Origin: Pseudoduganella violaceinigra DSM 15887
GTDB taxonomy: Bacteria > Pseudomonadota > Gammaproteobacteria > Burkholderiales > Burkholderiaceae_D
Direction of reading: 5' to 3'
DNA: 64,000 nucleotides
Assembly (NCBI RefSeq): GCF_000425385.1
Contig: NZ_KE384359.1
Coordinates: 113,406 to 177,405, forward strand
Positions 1 to 8,691 of this stretch are shown here, piece by piece. The position numbers and the translations under genes are program-made. Under the pieces are notes generated by a model. It was not told the DNA's origin and did not search any database. It was given only the letters and a program-made list of their open reading frames with translations. How positions within the stretch are numbered: the first letter of the stretch is position 1; each line of letters starts with the position of its first letter.

Positions 1-180
1 GTTGAACCGGAAATCGAAGCCTTCGCTCCGGCTGCTGTTGAACCGGAAATCGAAGCATTCGCCCCGGCCGTCGTTGAACCGGAAATCGAAGCGTTCGTTC
101 CAGCTGCTGTTGAACCGGGAATCGAAGCCGTCGTTCCCACCGCGCCTGAATCTGAAATCGAAGCGATCGCGCCGGCCATC
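1..180 (+). repeat. 36-bp in-frame tandem repeat in chpA
   Basis: Five consecutive 36-base units begin at 1, 37, 73, 109 and 145. The first three are nearly identical and the last two drift. Each encodes a 12-residue unit of the form VEPEIEAFAPAA, giving an acidic Pro/Ala-rich flexible linker. The array is cut by the window edge and probably continues to the left. Confidence 0.93.
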
Positions 181-2778
181 GCCGAAGTCGCAGTGGAGGC
201 CGCAGCGCCTGTGGCCGCGGAAGAAGCCCTTGCACTGCAGGCTGAAACCGAGGCCGCAACTGCGGAAGCGGCGCTCGAAGTGGACGCCATCGACGCCACT
301 GCATTGTCCGCGGGCGAGGCGATCGTGGATGATGCGGTCGACCTCGATCACGCATCGCCTGCCGAAGTGCAGGTCGTCGAACTGAAGGAAAGCCCGCACC
401 TGCTGGGCGCCAGCACCGCCGACGTGCAGGACGAGCTTGACCCCGACCTGCTGCCGGTGTTCCTGGAAGAGGGCGCCGACTTGCTGCCGCAGATTGGCGA
501 GACCCTGCGTGCCTGGCACGCCAAGCCGACCGATTTCAGCCATGCCCATAGCCTGCAGCGCGTGCTGCACACCGTGAAGGGCAGCGCCCGTATGGCCGGT
601 GCAATGCGCCTTGGCCAGCACGCCCACGAAATCGAAACGCACATTGAAAACATGGTGCACGCGGGCAGCGCGTCGCAGCACTCGTTCGACGAACTGATGG
701 CGCACTATGACCACGCGCTGCTGCTGTTCGAACAACTGCAAAACCCTGAAGCCTATGCCGCTGCCATGGCCGCTGCGCAAGCCGCTGCCGCCGCGCCGGT
801 AGCGGGCGGCGCAGCTGCCGCTGCAGTTCCGGTCACCCAGGAAGGCGGCGCCACGCCGACCCTGGCCGCCCTGGCTGCGCGCCTGGCCGGCACCGCCGGC
901 AAAGCCCGCGCGGGCGACGACGCCGAAGGCGGCGCCAAGGCCGCACCGCTGGTGCGTGTCCGCGCCGACATCCTGGACCGCCTGGTGAACCAGGCCGGTG
1001 AAGTGTCGATCACCCGTTCGCGCCTGGAAAATGAAGTGGGTTCGCTGCGTACCTCGCTGTCCGACTTCCAGGAAAACTTGAACCGCCTGCGCCGCCAGCT
1101 GCGTGAGGTGGAGATGCAAGCGGAATCGCAGATCGCATCGCGTATGTCGATCGCCGGCGAGCGTGAATTCGACCCGCTGGAGTTCGACCGCTTTACCCGC
1201 CTGCAGGAATTGACCCGCATGATGGCCGAGTCGGTGAACGACGTGGCCTCCTTCCACGAAGGCCTGTTCCGCTCCATCGACAGCGCTTCGGGCGACTTGA
1301 ACCAGCAAGCGCGTATGACGCGCGACCTGCAGCAGGACCTGATGCGCGTGCGCATGGTGCCGTTCAACAGCGTCTCCGAGCGTCTGTTCCGCGTGGCGCG
1401 CCAGGGTGCGAAAGAAACCGACAAGCGCGTCAACCTCGACATCCGAGGCGGCGGCGTGGAAATGGACCGTAGCGTTCTCGAACGCATGGCGGCGCCGTTC
1501 GAACACCTGCTGCGTAACGCTATCGTGCACGGCATCGAGTCGCGCGAGCAGCGCGTCGAACACGGCAAGGGCGAGACCGGCGAACTGCTGGTGCAGGTCA
1601 GCCAGCAGGGTAACGAAGTGGTGCTGGAGTTCAGCGACGACGGCGCCGGCCTGGACCTGGAGCGCATCCGCGCCAAGGCACGCAGTGTCGGCCTGCTCGA
1701 TGAGGGCGAGGAAATCAGCGATGCCGAGGCGTCGACCCTAATCTTCCACCCGGGCTTCTCGACCGCCGATACGCTGACCGAACTGGCTGGCCGCGGTGTG
1801 GGGATGGACATTGTGCTGTCCGAGGCGCAAGCCCTGGGCGGCCGCGTGGAAACCTTCACCGAAGCAGGCAAGGGTACCCGCTTCACCATCCGCCTGCCAC
1901 TGACGCTGGCCGTCACCCAGGTGGTGCTGATCTCCGCCGGCGGCCGCACCCATGCGGTGCCAGCGCTGATGGTGGAACAGGTGCTGCAGCTGAAGGAAGG
2001 CGCACTGGCCGAAGCCACCGCCAAGGGCGCCGTGGTGCACCACGGCCAGCACGTCGCCTTGCGCTACCTGGCCACGCTGCTGGGCGACGGCGAAGCTCGT
2101 CCGCTGCTGCAGCGTTCCTCGCCGGTCATGATGCTGCGTAACGGCTCCGACCGCGTGGCGCTGCACGTCGATGAAATCCTCGGCAACCGCGAGGTGGTGA
2201 TCAAGAACATCGGCCAGCAGCTGTCGCGTATGCCGGGCATTGCCGGCGCAACGGTGCTGGGTTCGGGCGAGATCGTGCTGATCCTGAATCCGGTGGCCTT
2301 GCAGCTGCATGTGGCCCAGCATCCGGAACTGGCGCCGAAGACTGCCGCCACGCCGGCGCCGGCGCCGGCCGGCGATGCCGCCGAACCGGCGGTGCAGACC
2401 CGCGCCCACGGCACCGTCATGGTGGTCGACGATTCGCTCACCGTGCGCAAGGTGACCCAGCGCCTGCTGGAACGCGAGGGCTACCACGTGATGCTGGCGA
2501 AAGACGGCGTGGATGCGCTGGAGCAGATGCAGGACCGCCTGCCGGAGCTGATGCTGGTCGACATCGAAATGCCGCGTATGGACGGCTTCGACTTGACCCG
2601 CAACGTGCGCGGCGACGAACGCACCAAGGAGATCCCGATCATCATGATCACCTCCCGTTCGGCGGACAAGCACCGCAACTACGCGCTGCAGCTGGGGGTG
2701 AATGCCTACTTCGGCAAGCCGTTCCAGGAAGACATCCTGCTCGGCGCCATCACCAGCCTGCTGCCGCTGAACCGCTAA
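1..2778 (+). CDS. chpA: CheA-type hybrid histidine kinase/response regulator (PilL/ChpA-like), 5'-truncated by the window
   Basis: Frame 1 is open from the first base, so the gene starts outside the window; 925 residues are visible. In order they hold a repeat-rich Ala/Pro/Glu linker (bases 1-180), an Hpt domain with HTVKGSARMAG (His codon 568-570), a CheA dimerisation helix region (about 950-1300), a GHKL ATPase (N box HLLRNAIVHGIE, then DDGAGLD and GRGVGMD), a CheW-like domain and a C-terminal receiver. The receiver has DDS, phospho-acceptor Asp in LVDIEMP (codon 2560-2562) and Lys in FGKPF. This architecture is that of the kinase of type IV pili/twitching chemosensory systems, with further Hpt domains usually at the N terminus. 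The partner cascade genes must lie to the left. The role in twitching is inferred from the family. Confidence 0.93.
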   Translation, partial: VEPEIEAFAPAAVEPEIEAFAPAVVEPEIEAFVPAAVEPGIEAVVPTAPESEIEAIAPAIAEVAVEAAAPVAAEEALALQAETEAATAEAALEVDAIDATALSAGEAIVDDAVDLDHASPAEVQVVELKESPHLLGASTADVQDELDPDLLPVFLEEGADLLPQIGETLRAWHAKPTDFSHAHSLQRVLHTVKGSARMAGAMRLGQHAHEIETHIENMVHAGSASQHSFDELMAHYDHALLLFEQLQNPEAYAAAMAAAQAAAAAPVAGGAAAAAVPVTQEGGATPTLAALAARLAGTAGKARAGDDAEGGAKAAPLVRVRADILDRLVNQAGEVSITRSRLENEVGSLRTSLSDFQENLNRLRRQLREVEMQAESQIASRMSIAGEREFDPLEFDRFTRLQELTRMMAESVNDVASFHEGLFRSIDSASGDLNQQARMTRDLQQDLMRVRMVPFNSVSERLFRVARQGAKETDKRVNLDIRGGGVEMDRSVLERMAAPFEHLLRNAIVHGIESREQRVEHGKGETGELLVQVSQQGNEVVLEFSDDGAGLDLERIRAKARSVGLLDEGEEISDAEASTLIFHPGFSTADTLTELAGRGVGMDIVLSEAQALGGRVETFTEAGKGTRFTIRLPLTLAVTQVVLISAGGRTHAVPALMVEQVLQLKEGALAEATAKGAVVHHGQHVALRYLATLLGDGEARPLLQRSSPVMMLRNGSDRVALHVDEILGNREVVIKNIGQQLSRMPGIAGATVLGSGEIVLILNPVALQLHVAQHPELAPKTAATPAPAPAGDAAEPAVQTRAHGTVMVVDDSLTVRKVTQRLLEREGYHVMLAKDGVDALEQMQDRLPELMLVDIEMPRMDGFDLTRNVRGDERTKEIPIIMITSRSADKHRNYALQLGVNAYFGKPFQEDILLGAITSLLPLNR

Positions 2779-2799
2779 GGTTCGCGCGAGCGGTCCACA

Positions 2800-2828
2800 G
2801 GGCAGGCCTGCGCGCCTGCCCTTTTTTT
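2800..2828 (+). terminator. Rho-independent terminator after chpA
   Basis: An 8-bp perfect stem GGGCAGGC/GCCTGCCC with a 6-base loop is followed by seven T, 21 bases after the chpA stop. Confidence 0.95.
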
Positions 2829-2842
2829 ATTGCGGGAGCGAG

Positions 2843-3406
2843 ATGCGGCTGTTACGACGTTTGGTGTTGCTGTTGGCGGGCCTGTTCCTGGCCGGCACCG
2901 GACTGATCGTCGCCGCCGGGTGCAGCGACCGGCTGGCCGATGCCGATATGATCATCGTGCCGGGCAATACGGTGGCGCCGGACGGCCGACCCAGCCCAAG
3001 GCTGCAGGCGCGCCTCGACGCGGCACTGCTGCTGTACCGCGAACATCGCGCCGGCATCGTGTTCGTCAGCGGCGGAGTGGGCAAGGAAGGCTTCGACGAG
3101 GCGGCGGTGATGGCTGCCTACCTGGCCGGGAACGGCGTGCCGCCGGCGGCCATCGCCGTCGACAGCCAGGGCCTCGATACCATGGCCACGGCGCGCAACG
3201 CGGCCGCTTATATGCGCGCCCGGGGGCTGCGCAGCGCCCTGGTGGCGACGCAGTACTTCCACGTGCCGCGCACCCGCTTCGCGCTGGAACGCGCCGGCGT
3301 GCACGTGGCCGGCCATGTCCACGCGCGCTATGCCGAGCTGCGCGACCTGTATTCGATCCCGCGCGAGGTCGCCGGCTTCATTTCCTACTTCTTCACCACC
3401 TCGTAG
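2843..3406 (+). CDS. YdcF/SanA-like DUF218 membrane protein
   Basis: 187 aa. An N-terminal hydrophobic segment (about residues 5-27) is followed by a DUF218 domain: DADMIIVPGN, then FVSGG, then ATARNAAAYM and LVATQYFHVPRTRFALERAG. E. coli YdcF and SanA belong to this superfamily, which is linked to envelope integrity; the biochemical reaction is not established. The start has GGGAG 5 bases upstream. The gene follows directly after the chpA terminator, so it must have its own promoter or rely on readthrough. Its last 22 bases overlap the convergent photolyase gene. Confidence 0.82.
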   Translation: MRLLRRLVLLLAGLFLAGTGLIVAAGCSDRLADADMIIVPGNTVAPDGRPSPRLQARLDAALLLYREHRAGIVFVSGGVGKEGFDEAAVMAAYLAGNGVPPAAIAVDSQGLDTMATARNAAAYMRARGLRSALVATQYFHVPRTRFALERAGVHVAGHVHARYAELRDLYSIPREVAGFISYFFTTS

Positions 3407-4767
3407 CGCTCCAGCGTGCGCTTGCGCGCCGCATCATGGTCGACCACCGGGTTGCGCGGCAGGTGGATTTCCTTGGCCGTCAGGCCCGCCAGCTGCGGCA
3501 GATAGCGCTTGATGAACTTACCCTCGGGATCGAATTTCTGCGACTGCGTCACCGGGTTGAAGATCCGGAAGTAGGGCTGCGCATCGCAGCCTGAAGACGA
3601 GGCCCATTGCCAGCCGCCGTTGTTGGACGCCAGTTCGAAGTCGTTCAGGTGCAGCGCGAAATAGGCTTCGCCGCGGCGCCAGTCGATTCCCAGGTCCTTG
3701 CACAGGAAGGAAGCCGTCACCATGCGCAGGCGGTTGTGCATATAGCCGGTGCGGTTCAATTGCAGCATCGCCGCATCCACCAGGGCGTAGCCGGTGCGGC
3801 CTTCGCACCAGGCGGCGAACAGCTCGTCCGCTTCGGGGCCGGATTCCCATTCGATCTTGTCGTAGGCCGGCTTGAAGGCGCCGCCCACTACGTGCGGATT
3901 GTGGTACAGGATCTGCATATAGAACTCGCGCCAGATCAATTCCGACAGCCATACCGCGCCGCCTTCGCCCGCCGCGCCGCGCGCCGACATGGTCATGACG
4001 GTGCGCACCAGGTGGCGGATCGAGACGGTGCCGAACCGCAGGTGCAGCGAGAGGTAGGAGGGGCCCTTCACGGCGGGGTAGTCGCGCGCCACATGGTAGT
4101 CGGCGATGCGGCCCAGGAAGTCGTCGAACAGCTGCGGCCCGCTGCCGATGCCCAGCTGGTGCAGATTGGTGGGTTCGAAGCCGAGCGCGGCCAGCGGCGG
4201 CAGCGTGCTGCGGCCGGGCGCAAAGCGGCCCGGCTGGTGCGCGCTGGCCGGTTCCACGGTCCAAGGCGCCAATACGGCGGGATCGGCCTCCAGCTTGCGC
4301 AGCCAGGCGTTCTTGTAGGGCGTGAAGACGGAAAACGGCTGGCCGGCCAGGGTCAAGACTTCGTCGCGCTCGAACACCACCTGGTCCTTGAAGGTGTGCA
4401 GGCGGCGGCCGGCCGCACGCAGCGCGGCCGCCACGGCTTCGTCGCGGGCAATGGCGGCTGGCTCATAGTCGTGGTTGGCGAACACGGCTTGCGCATCGAG
4501 CTCCGCCGCCAGGGCCGGGATTGCCGTTTCCGCAAGATCGTGGCGCACGATCAGGTGGCCGCCAAGGGCTTCGAGCTCAGCGGCAAGCGCCGCCAGGGTG
4601 TCATGGATGAACTCGACACGCCGGTCCGCGCGCGGTAGCGGCTCCAGGATGGCGCGGTCGAAAATGAAGGCACAGTACACTGTCTCAGCCGAGGTCAGCG
4701 CATGGTGCAGGGCGGCATGGTCGAACAATCGTAGGTCGCGGCGCAACCAGACAAGGGCGTTTTTCAT
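3385..4767 (-). CDS. phrB: Deoxyribodipyrimidine photolyase (class I, cryptochrome/photolyase family)
   Basis: 460 aa. Uses blue light to reverse UV-induced cyclobutane pyrimidine dimers in DNA. The N-terminal Rossmann antenna domain begins ALVWLRRDLRLFDH. The FAD-binding C-terminal domain includes the signature WQWASSSGCDAQPYFRIFNP near residues 386-405, which contacts FAD and the lesion. Length is normal for class I enzymes. It stands alone on the minus strand, divergent from yqgE, with about 180 bases for both promoters. A DASH-type or (6-4) specificity cannot be excluded from sequence alone. Confidence 0.95.
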   Translation of the reverse strand: MKNALVWLRRDLRLFDHAALHHALTSAETVYCAFIFDRAILEPLPRADRRVEFIHDTLAALAAELEALGGHLIVRHDLAETAIPALAAELDAQAVFANHDYEPAAIARDEAVAAALRAAGRRLHTFKDQVVFERDEVLTLAGQPFSVFTPYKNAWLRKLEADPAVLAPWTVEPASAHQPGRFAPGRSTLPPLAALGFEPTNLHQLGIGSGPQLFDDFLGRIADYHVARDYPAVKGPSYLSLHLRFGTVSIRHLVRTVMTMSARGAAGEGGAVWLSELIWREFYMQILYHNPHVVGGAFKPAYDKIEWESGPEADELFAAWCEGRTGYALVDAAMLQLNRTGYMHNRLRMVTASFLCKDLGIDWRRGEAYFALHLNDFELASNNGGWQWASSSGCDAQPYFRIFNPVTQSQKFDPEGKFIKRYLPQLAGLTAKEIHLPRNPVVDHDAARKRTLERYEVVKK

Positions 4768-4951
4768 AGCTGGATCAGCAATTCATAGTAAACTGTGGGT
4801 ATATCCGGCAGTTGCAGCGCGGATATTACAGTAAAGAACTCTTAACAGTCCTGCATAAAGAGCAATCATGAAAAAAGTCAAATTGACCAGAAGCATGCCT
4901 GTGCCGGGATTGTTACCGGACACTAGTGAACTGAAGGAGCTGAAGGCGCCC

Positions 4952-5527
4952 ATGACTGCCCCTGCGCTCAACCTGGCAAATCATTTTCTGATTGCCATGC
5001 CATCCATGCAAGACCCGATATTTGGCGGCACGGTCGTGTATGTATGCGAACACAATGAAAACGGCGTGCTGGGCGTCGTGATCAACAAACCCACCGATAT
5101 GACCATGGAAGTGCTGTTCGACCGGATCGACCTGGAAGTGTCGTCCGCCGCCGAACGCCACCTGGAATCGGAGCCGATCATGTTCGGCGGCCCGGTGCAG
5201 GACGACCGCGGCTTCGTGCTGCACACCCCCGGCGCGCACTATTCGTCCTCGCTGACGGTGACCAGCGACGTCGCCTTCACCACCTCCATCGATGTGCTGG
5301 AAGCGGTGGCCCGCGGCAACGGCCCGGAGCGCATGATGGTGTCGATCGGCTACGCCGGCTGGAGTCCGGGCCAGCTGGAAGACGAGCTGGCGCGCAACGG
5401 CTGGCTGACCGTGGCCGCCGACCCGCGCGTCGTGTTCGATGTGCCGATCGAAGAACGTTACCAGGCCGCCATCAAACTGCTGGGCTTCGACCCCCTGATG
5501 CTCAACTCTGAAGCGGGTCATGCATAG
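4952..5527 (+). CDS. yqgE: YqgE/AlgH family protein (UPF0301)
   Basis: 191 aa from the ATG at 4952, near the family's usual length of about 187. The conserved opening is NLANHFLIAMPSMQDPIFGG, followed by VVYVCEHNENGVLGVVINKP. An in-frame ATG at 4868 with an upstream AAAGAG would add 28 residues beginning MKKVKLTRSMP and is a real alternative; GAAGG lies 5 bases before 4952. The molecular function is unsettled; homologues include AlgH of Pseudomonas. It overlaps ruvX by 8 bases, so translation is probably coupled, and it opens the ruvX-pyrR-pyrB cluster. Confidence 0.88.
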   Translation: MTAPALNLANHFLIAMPSMQDPIFGGTVVYVCEHNENGVLGVVINKPTDMTMEVLFDRIDLEVSSAAERHLESEPIMFGGPVQDDRGFVLHTPGAHYSSSLTVTSDVAFTTSIDVLEAVARGNGPERMMVSIGYAGWSPGQLEDELARNGWLTVAADPRVVFDVPIEERYQAAIKLLGFDPLMLNSEAGHA

Positions 5528-5918
5528 TCCGGAAACTGTTTTAGGCTTCGACTTCGGCATCAAACGCGTTGGTGTCGCAATGGGAAACACGATGATCGGC
5601 CAGGCCAGTCCCCTGGCCGTCATTCAATCCGCGGTCAACGATGCGCGCTTCGCCGAAATCAAGGCCCTGATCGACAAGTGGGGCCCTGCCAGGCTGGTTG
5701 TCGGCCTGCCCTTCCATCCGGACGGGGCCGAGCACGCGATGACGGCGCGCTGCCGCAAATTCGCCAACCAGCTGAACGGCCGCTTCAATCTTCCCGTGGT
5801 CCTGGTCGACGAGCGCTACTCGTCGGCGATGATCGCCGCCAAGCGCGGCGAAATCATCGACGACCGCGCCGCCGCCATCATCCTCCAACAATACTTTGAC
5901 GAATATGTCCCACACTGA
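5520..5918 (+). CDS. ruvX: Putative pre-16S rRNA nuclease RuvX/YqgF
   Basis: 132 aa RNase H-fold protein. It opens with the metal-binding strand VLGFDFGIKRVGVA; VVGLPFHPDG and LVDERYSS are the other family signatures, and DDRAAAIILQQYFD closes it. YqgF family members are implicated in 5'-end maturation of 16S rRNA; the older Holliday-junction resolvase name RuvX persists. The start lies inside the yqgE 3' end (8-base overlap) and the 3' end overlaps pyrR by 14 bases, so the three genes are one transcription unit. Confidence 0.94.
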   Translation: MHSPETVLGFDFGIKRVGVAMGNTMIGQASPLAVIQSAVNDARFAEIKALIDKWGPARLVVGLPFHPDGAEHAMTARCRKFANQLNGRFNLPVVLVDERYSSAMIAAKRGEIIDDRAAAIILQQYFDEYVPH

Positions 5919-6426
5919 ACCCCAACAGCTGGACGCGGAAGCGCTGTACGCCAGCCTGCTCGAGCAGGTCAAGGCCGGCATCGCCGGCGCCAACGAGCCG
6001 GCCATCGTCGGTATCCACTCGGGCGGCGCCTGGATCGCCGAACGCCTGGCCCGCGACCTGGGCCTGGCGGCGCGCCTGGGCGTGCTCGACGTGTCCTTCT
6101 ACCGCGACGACTACGCCAAGAAGGGCTTGCCGCACGACGTGAAGCCGACCCATATCGGCTTCGATGTGAGCGGCGCCACCATCGTGCTGGTGGACGATGT
6201 GCTCTACACCGGCCGCACCACGCGCGCCGCCATCAACGAATTGTTCGACTACGGCCGCCCGGCGCGCATCATGCTGGCCGCGCTGGTGGACCGCGGCGAA
6301 CGCCAATTGCCGGTGGCCGCCGATTTCGTGGCGGCCCATACCCGCTGCGCGCCGGGCCAGGCGCTGCGCCTGCAGCAGGCCGGCGCAGGAAAGTTTTCCC
6401 TGACTATTGAACAGAACCATGCTTAA
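5905..6426 (+). CDS. pyrR: Bifunctional pyr operon regulator/uracil phosphoribosyltransferase PyrR
   Basis: 173 aa from ATG 5905; an upstream TTG (5896) is in frame but less likely. A type I phosphoribosyltransferase fold is shown by the PRPP-binding loop IVLVDDVLYTGRTTRAAI. In Bacillus PyrR binds pyr mRNA to drive attenuation. In Gram-negative bacteria it is found next to pyrB, and its regulatory role is less clear. I see no anti-terminator/terminator leader here. It overlaps ruvX by 14 bases and pyrB by 8, a tightly coupled arrangement. Confidence 0.94.
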   Translation: MSHTEPQQLDAEALYASLLEQVKAGIAGANEPAIVGIHSGGAWIAERLARDLGLAARLGVLDVSFYRDDYAKKGLPHDVKPTHIGFDVSGATIVLVDDVLYTGRTTRAAINELFDYGRPARIMLAALVDRGERQLPVAADFVAAHTRCAPGQALRLQQAGAGKFSLTIEQNHA

Positions 6427-7384
6427 TCCGCAACTCAACAAACACGGCGAGCTTCAGCACCTGCTGACGACCGAGGGCCTGCCCAAGGCCATCATCAACC
6501 AGATCCTCGATACCGCCTCCTCGTTCGTGTCCGTGTCGGACCGCGAAGTGAAGAAGGTCCCGCTGATGCGCGGCAAAAGCGTTTTCAACCTGTTCTTTGA
6601 AAATTCCACCCGTACCCGCACCACCTTCGAGATCGCGGCCAAGCGCCTGTCGGCCGACGTGATCAACCTGAATATCGCGGCGTCCTCCGCCAGCAAGGGC
6701 GAATCGCTGCTGGACACCATCGACAACCTGTCGGCCATGCACGCCGACATGTTCGTGGTGCGCCACGCGCAGTCGGGCGCGCCTTACCTGATCGCCAAGC
6801 ACCTGCAGGATACGAAACAGAACCACGTGCACGTGGTGAACGCGGGCGACGGCCGCCACGCGCACCCGACCCAGGGCCTGCTGGACATGTACACCATCCG
6901 CCACTACAAGAAGGATTTCACCAACTTGCGCGTGGCCATCGTGGGCGACATCCTGCACAGCCGCGTGGCCCGCTCCGACATCCACGCCCTGACCACCCTG
7001 GGCGTGCCGGAAATCCGCGCCATCGGCCCGCACACCCTGCTGCCGGGCGGCCTGGAGCAACTGGGCGTGCGCACCTTCACCAATATGGATGAAGGCCTGC
7101 GGGACGTCGACGTGATCATCATGCTGCGCCTGCAGAACGAACGCATGAGCGGGGCGCTGCTGCCGTCCGCCGGCGAATACTTCCGCGCCTACGGCCTGAC
7201 CCCGGAGCGCCTGGCGCTGGCCAAGCCGGACGCCATCGTGATGCACCCGGGCCCGATGAACCGCGGCGTGGAAATCGATTCCGCCGTGGCCGACGGCCCG
7301 CAAGCGGTGATCCTGTCGCAGGTCACCTTCGGTATCGCAGTCCGCATGGCGGTGATGAGCATCCTGGCAGGCACGCAAGCATAA
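6419..7384 (+). CDS. pyrB: Aspartate carbamoyltransferase catalytic subunit
   Basis: 321 aa from ATG 6419 (an in-frame TTG at 6407 is disfavoured). Catalyses carbamoyl phosphate plus aspartate to carbamoyl-aspartate, the committed step of pyrimidine synthesis. The carbamoyl-phosphate loop STRTRT (residues 63-68), the HPTQGLLD motif and MHPGPMNRGVE near the C terminus are intact. No pyrI is present. The following gene encodes a DHOase-like protein lacking catalytic histidines, as in the Pseudomonas-type ATCase, where such a subunit supports a dodecameric holoenzyme. An equivalent assembly here is inference. Confidence 0.97.
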   Translation: MLNPQLNKHGELQHLLTTEGLPKAIINQILDTASSFVSVSDREVKKVPLMRGKSVFNLFFENSTRTRTTFEIAAKRLSADVINLNIAASSASKGESLLDTIDNLSAMHADMFVVRHAQSGAPYLIAKHLQDTKQNHVHVVNAGDGRHAHPTQGLLDMYTIRHYKKDFTNLRVAIVGDILHSRVARSDIHALTTLGVPEIRAIGPHTLLPGGLEQLGVRTFTNMDEGLRDVDVIIMLRLQNERMSGALLPSAGEYFRAYGLTPERLALAKPDAIVMHPGPMNRGVEIDSAVADGPQAVILSQVTFGIAVRMAVMSILAGTQA

Positions 7385-7386
7385 AC

Positions 7387-8691
7387 ATGAACGTACATAT
7401 CCAAAACGGCCGACTGATCGATCCGGCCAACAAGATCGATTCCAAGCAGGACCTGTACATCGTTGACGGCAAGGTCGCCGCCATCGGCACGGCGCCGGCC
7501 GGCTTCAAGGCCGAGCGCACCATCGACGCCGCCGGCATGGTGGTGGCGCCGGGCCTGGTCGACCTGTCGGCGCGCCTGCGCGAGCCGGGCTTCGAGTACA
7601 AGGCCACGCTGAAGTCGGAAATGCAGGCGGCGGTGCAGGGCGGCGTGACGTCCCTGGTGTGCCCGCCCGACACCGACCCCGTGCTGGACGAGCCGGGCCT
7701 GGTGGAGATGCTGAAGCAGCGCGCCAAAGCCCTGAACCAGGCCCACGTGCATCCGCTGGGCGCACTGACCCACGGCCTGAAAGGCGAGGCGCTGACCGAG
7801 CTGGTGGAACTGACCGGCGCCGGCTGCATTGGCTTCTCGCAGGCCGAGACCCCGGTCCGGGACACCACCGTGCTGCAGCGCTGCATGCAGTACGCGGCCA
7901 CGTTCGGCTTCACCATCTGGCTGCGCCCGCAGGACGCCTGGATCGGCCGCGGCGGCGTCGCCAACAGCGGTCCATTGGCGTCGCGCCTGGGCCTGTCGGG
8001 CGTGCCGGTGATGGCCGAGACCATCGCCCTGCACACGATCTTCGAGCTGATGCGTTCGACCGGCGCCAAAGTCCACCTGTGCCGCATGTCCTCGGCCGCC
8101 GGCCTGGCGCTGGTGCGCGCCGCCAAGGCGGAAGGCTTGCCGATCACCTGCGACGTGGGCGCGCACCACGTGCACCTGACTGACACCGACATCAACTTCT
8201 TCGATGCGAATGCGCGCCTCGACCCGCCGCTGCGCACCCAGCGCGACCGCGAAGCGATCCGCGCCGGCCTGCTCGACGGCACCATCGACGCCATGTGCTC
8301 CGACCACACGCCATGCGACGACGATGAAAAGCTGCTGCCTTTCGGCGAGGCGTCGCCGGGCGCCACCGGCCTGGAGCTGCTGCTGTCGCTGGCCATCAAG
8401 TGGGCCGACGATTACGCGGCGGCGCAGGGCCGGGACGACGCCCTGGCGCAAGCGCTGGCGCGCGTGACCAGCGAGGCGGCGCGCGTGGCGGGCCTGGCGC
8501 AGGCCGGCCAGCTGGGCGTGGGCAGCGTGGCCGACGTGGTGGTGTTCGACCCGGCCGCACGCTGGACCGTGACCGGCGGCGCCCTGGCCAGCCAGGGCAA
8601 GCACACGCCGTTCCTGGGCTATGAGCTGGCCGGCCAGGTGCGGGCGACCATCGTTGCGGGCCGCGTGGCATATGAGCGCAACGCCAGCTAA
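7387..8691 (+). CDS. pyrX: Dihydroorotase-like protein, probably non-catalytic (PyrC'/PyrX)
   Basis: 434 aa, amidohydrolase superfamily. The metal-binding HxH of active DHOases (normally D-x-H-x-H-L-R-E/D-P-G) reads DLSARLREPG here: residues 61 and 63 are Ser and Arg (codons 7567-7575). The later HxxH-type motif reads HLCRMSS. SDHTP and NPPLR-like DPPLR are kept. This is the pattern of the inactive DHOase homologue that Pseudomonas needs to assemble ATCase. It lies 2 bases after the pyrB stop with no obvious ribosome-binding site, consistent with translational coupling. A catalytic DHOase should be encoded elsewhere in the genome. Confidence 0.92.
   Translation: MNVHIQNGRLIDPANKIDSKQDLYIVDGKVAAIGTAPAGFKAERTIDAAGMVVAPGLVDLSARLREPGFEYKATLKSEMQAAVQGGVTSLVCPPDTDPVLDEPGLVEMLKQRAKALNQAHVHPLGALTHGLKGEALTELVELTGAGCIGFSQAETPVRDTTVLQRCMQYAATFGFTIWLRPQDAWIGRGGVANSGPLASRLGLSGVPVMAETIALHTIFELMRSTGAKVHLCRMSSAAGLALVRAAKAEGLPITCDVGAHHVHLTDTDINFFDANARLDPPLRTQRDREAIRAGLLDGTIDAMCSDHTPCDDDEKLLPFGEASPGATGLELLLSLAIKWADDYAAAQGRDDALAQALARVTSEAARVAGLAQAGQLGVGSVADVVVFDPAARWTVTGGALASQGKHTPFLGYELAGQVRATIVAGRVAYERNAS

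Noticed and set aside
1..180. CRISPR-like periodicity
   Set aside because: The units are directly adjacent without spacers and encode protein.
2..385. Repetitive open frame in frame 2 at the left edge
   Set aside because: It is the out-of-frame reading of the 36-bp repeat. Frame 1 continues into the kinase.
5800..6420. PyrR-type attenuation leader
   Set aside because: pyrR and pyrB overlap and there is no leader with competing hairpins upstream.
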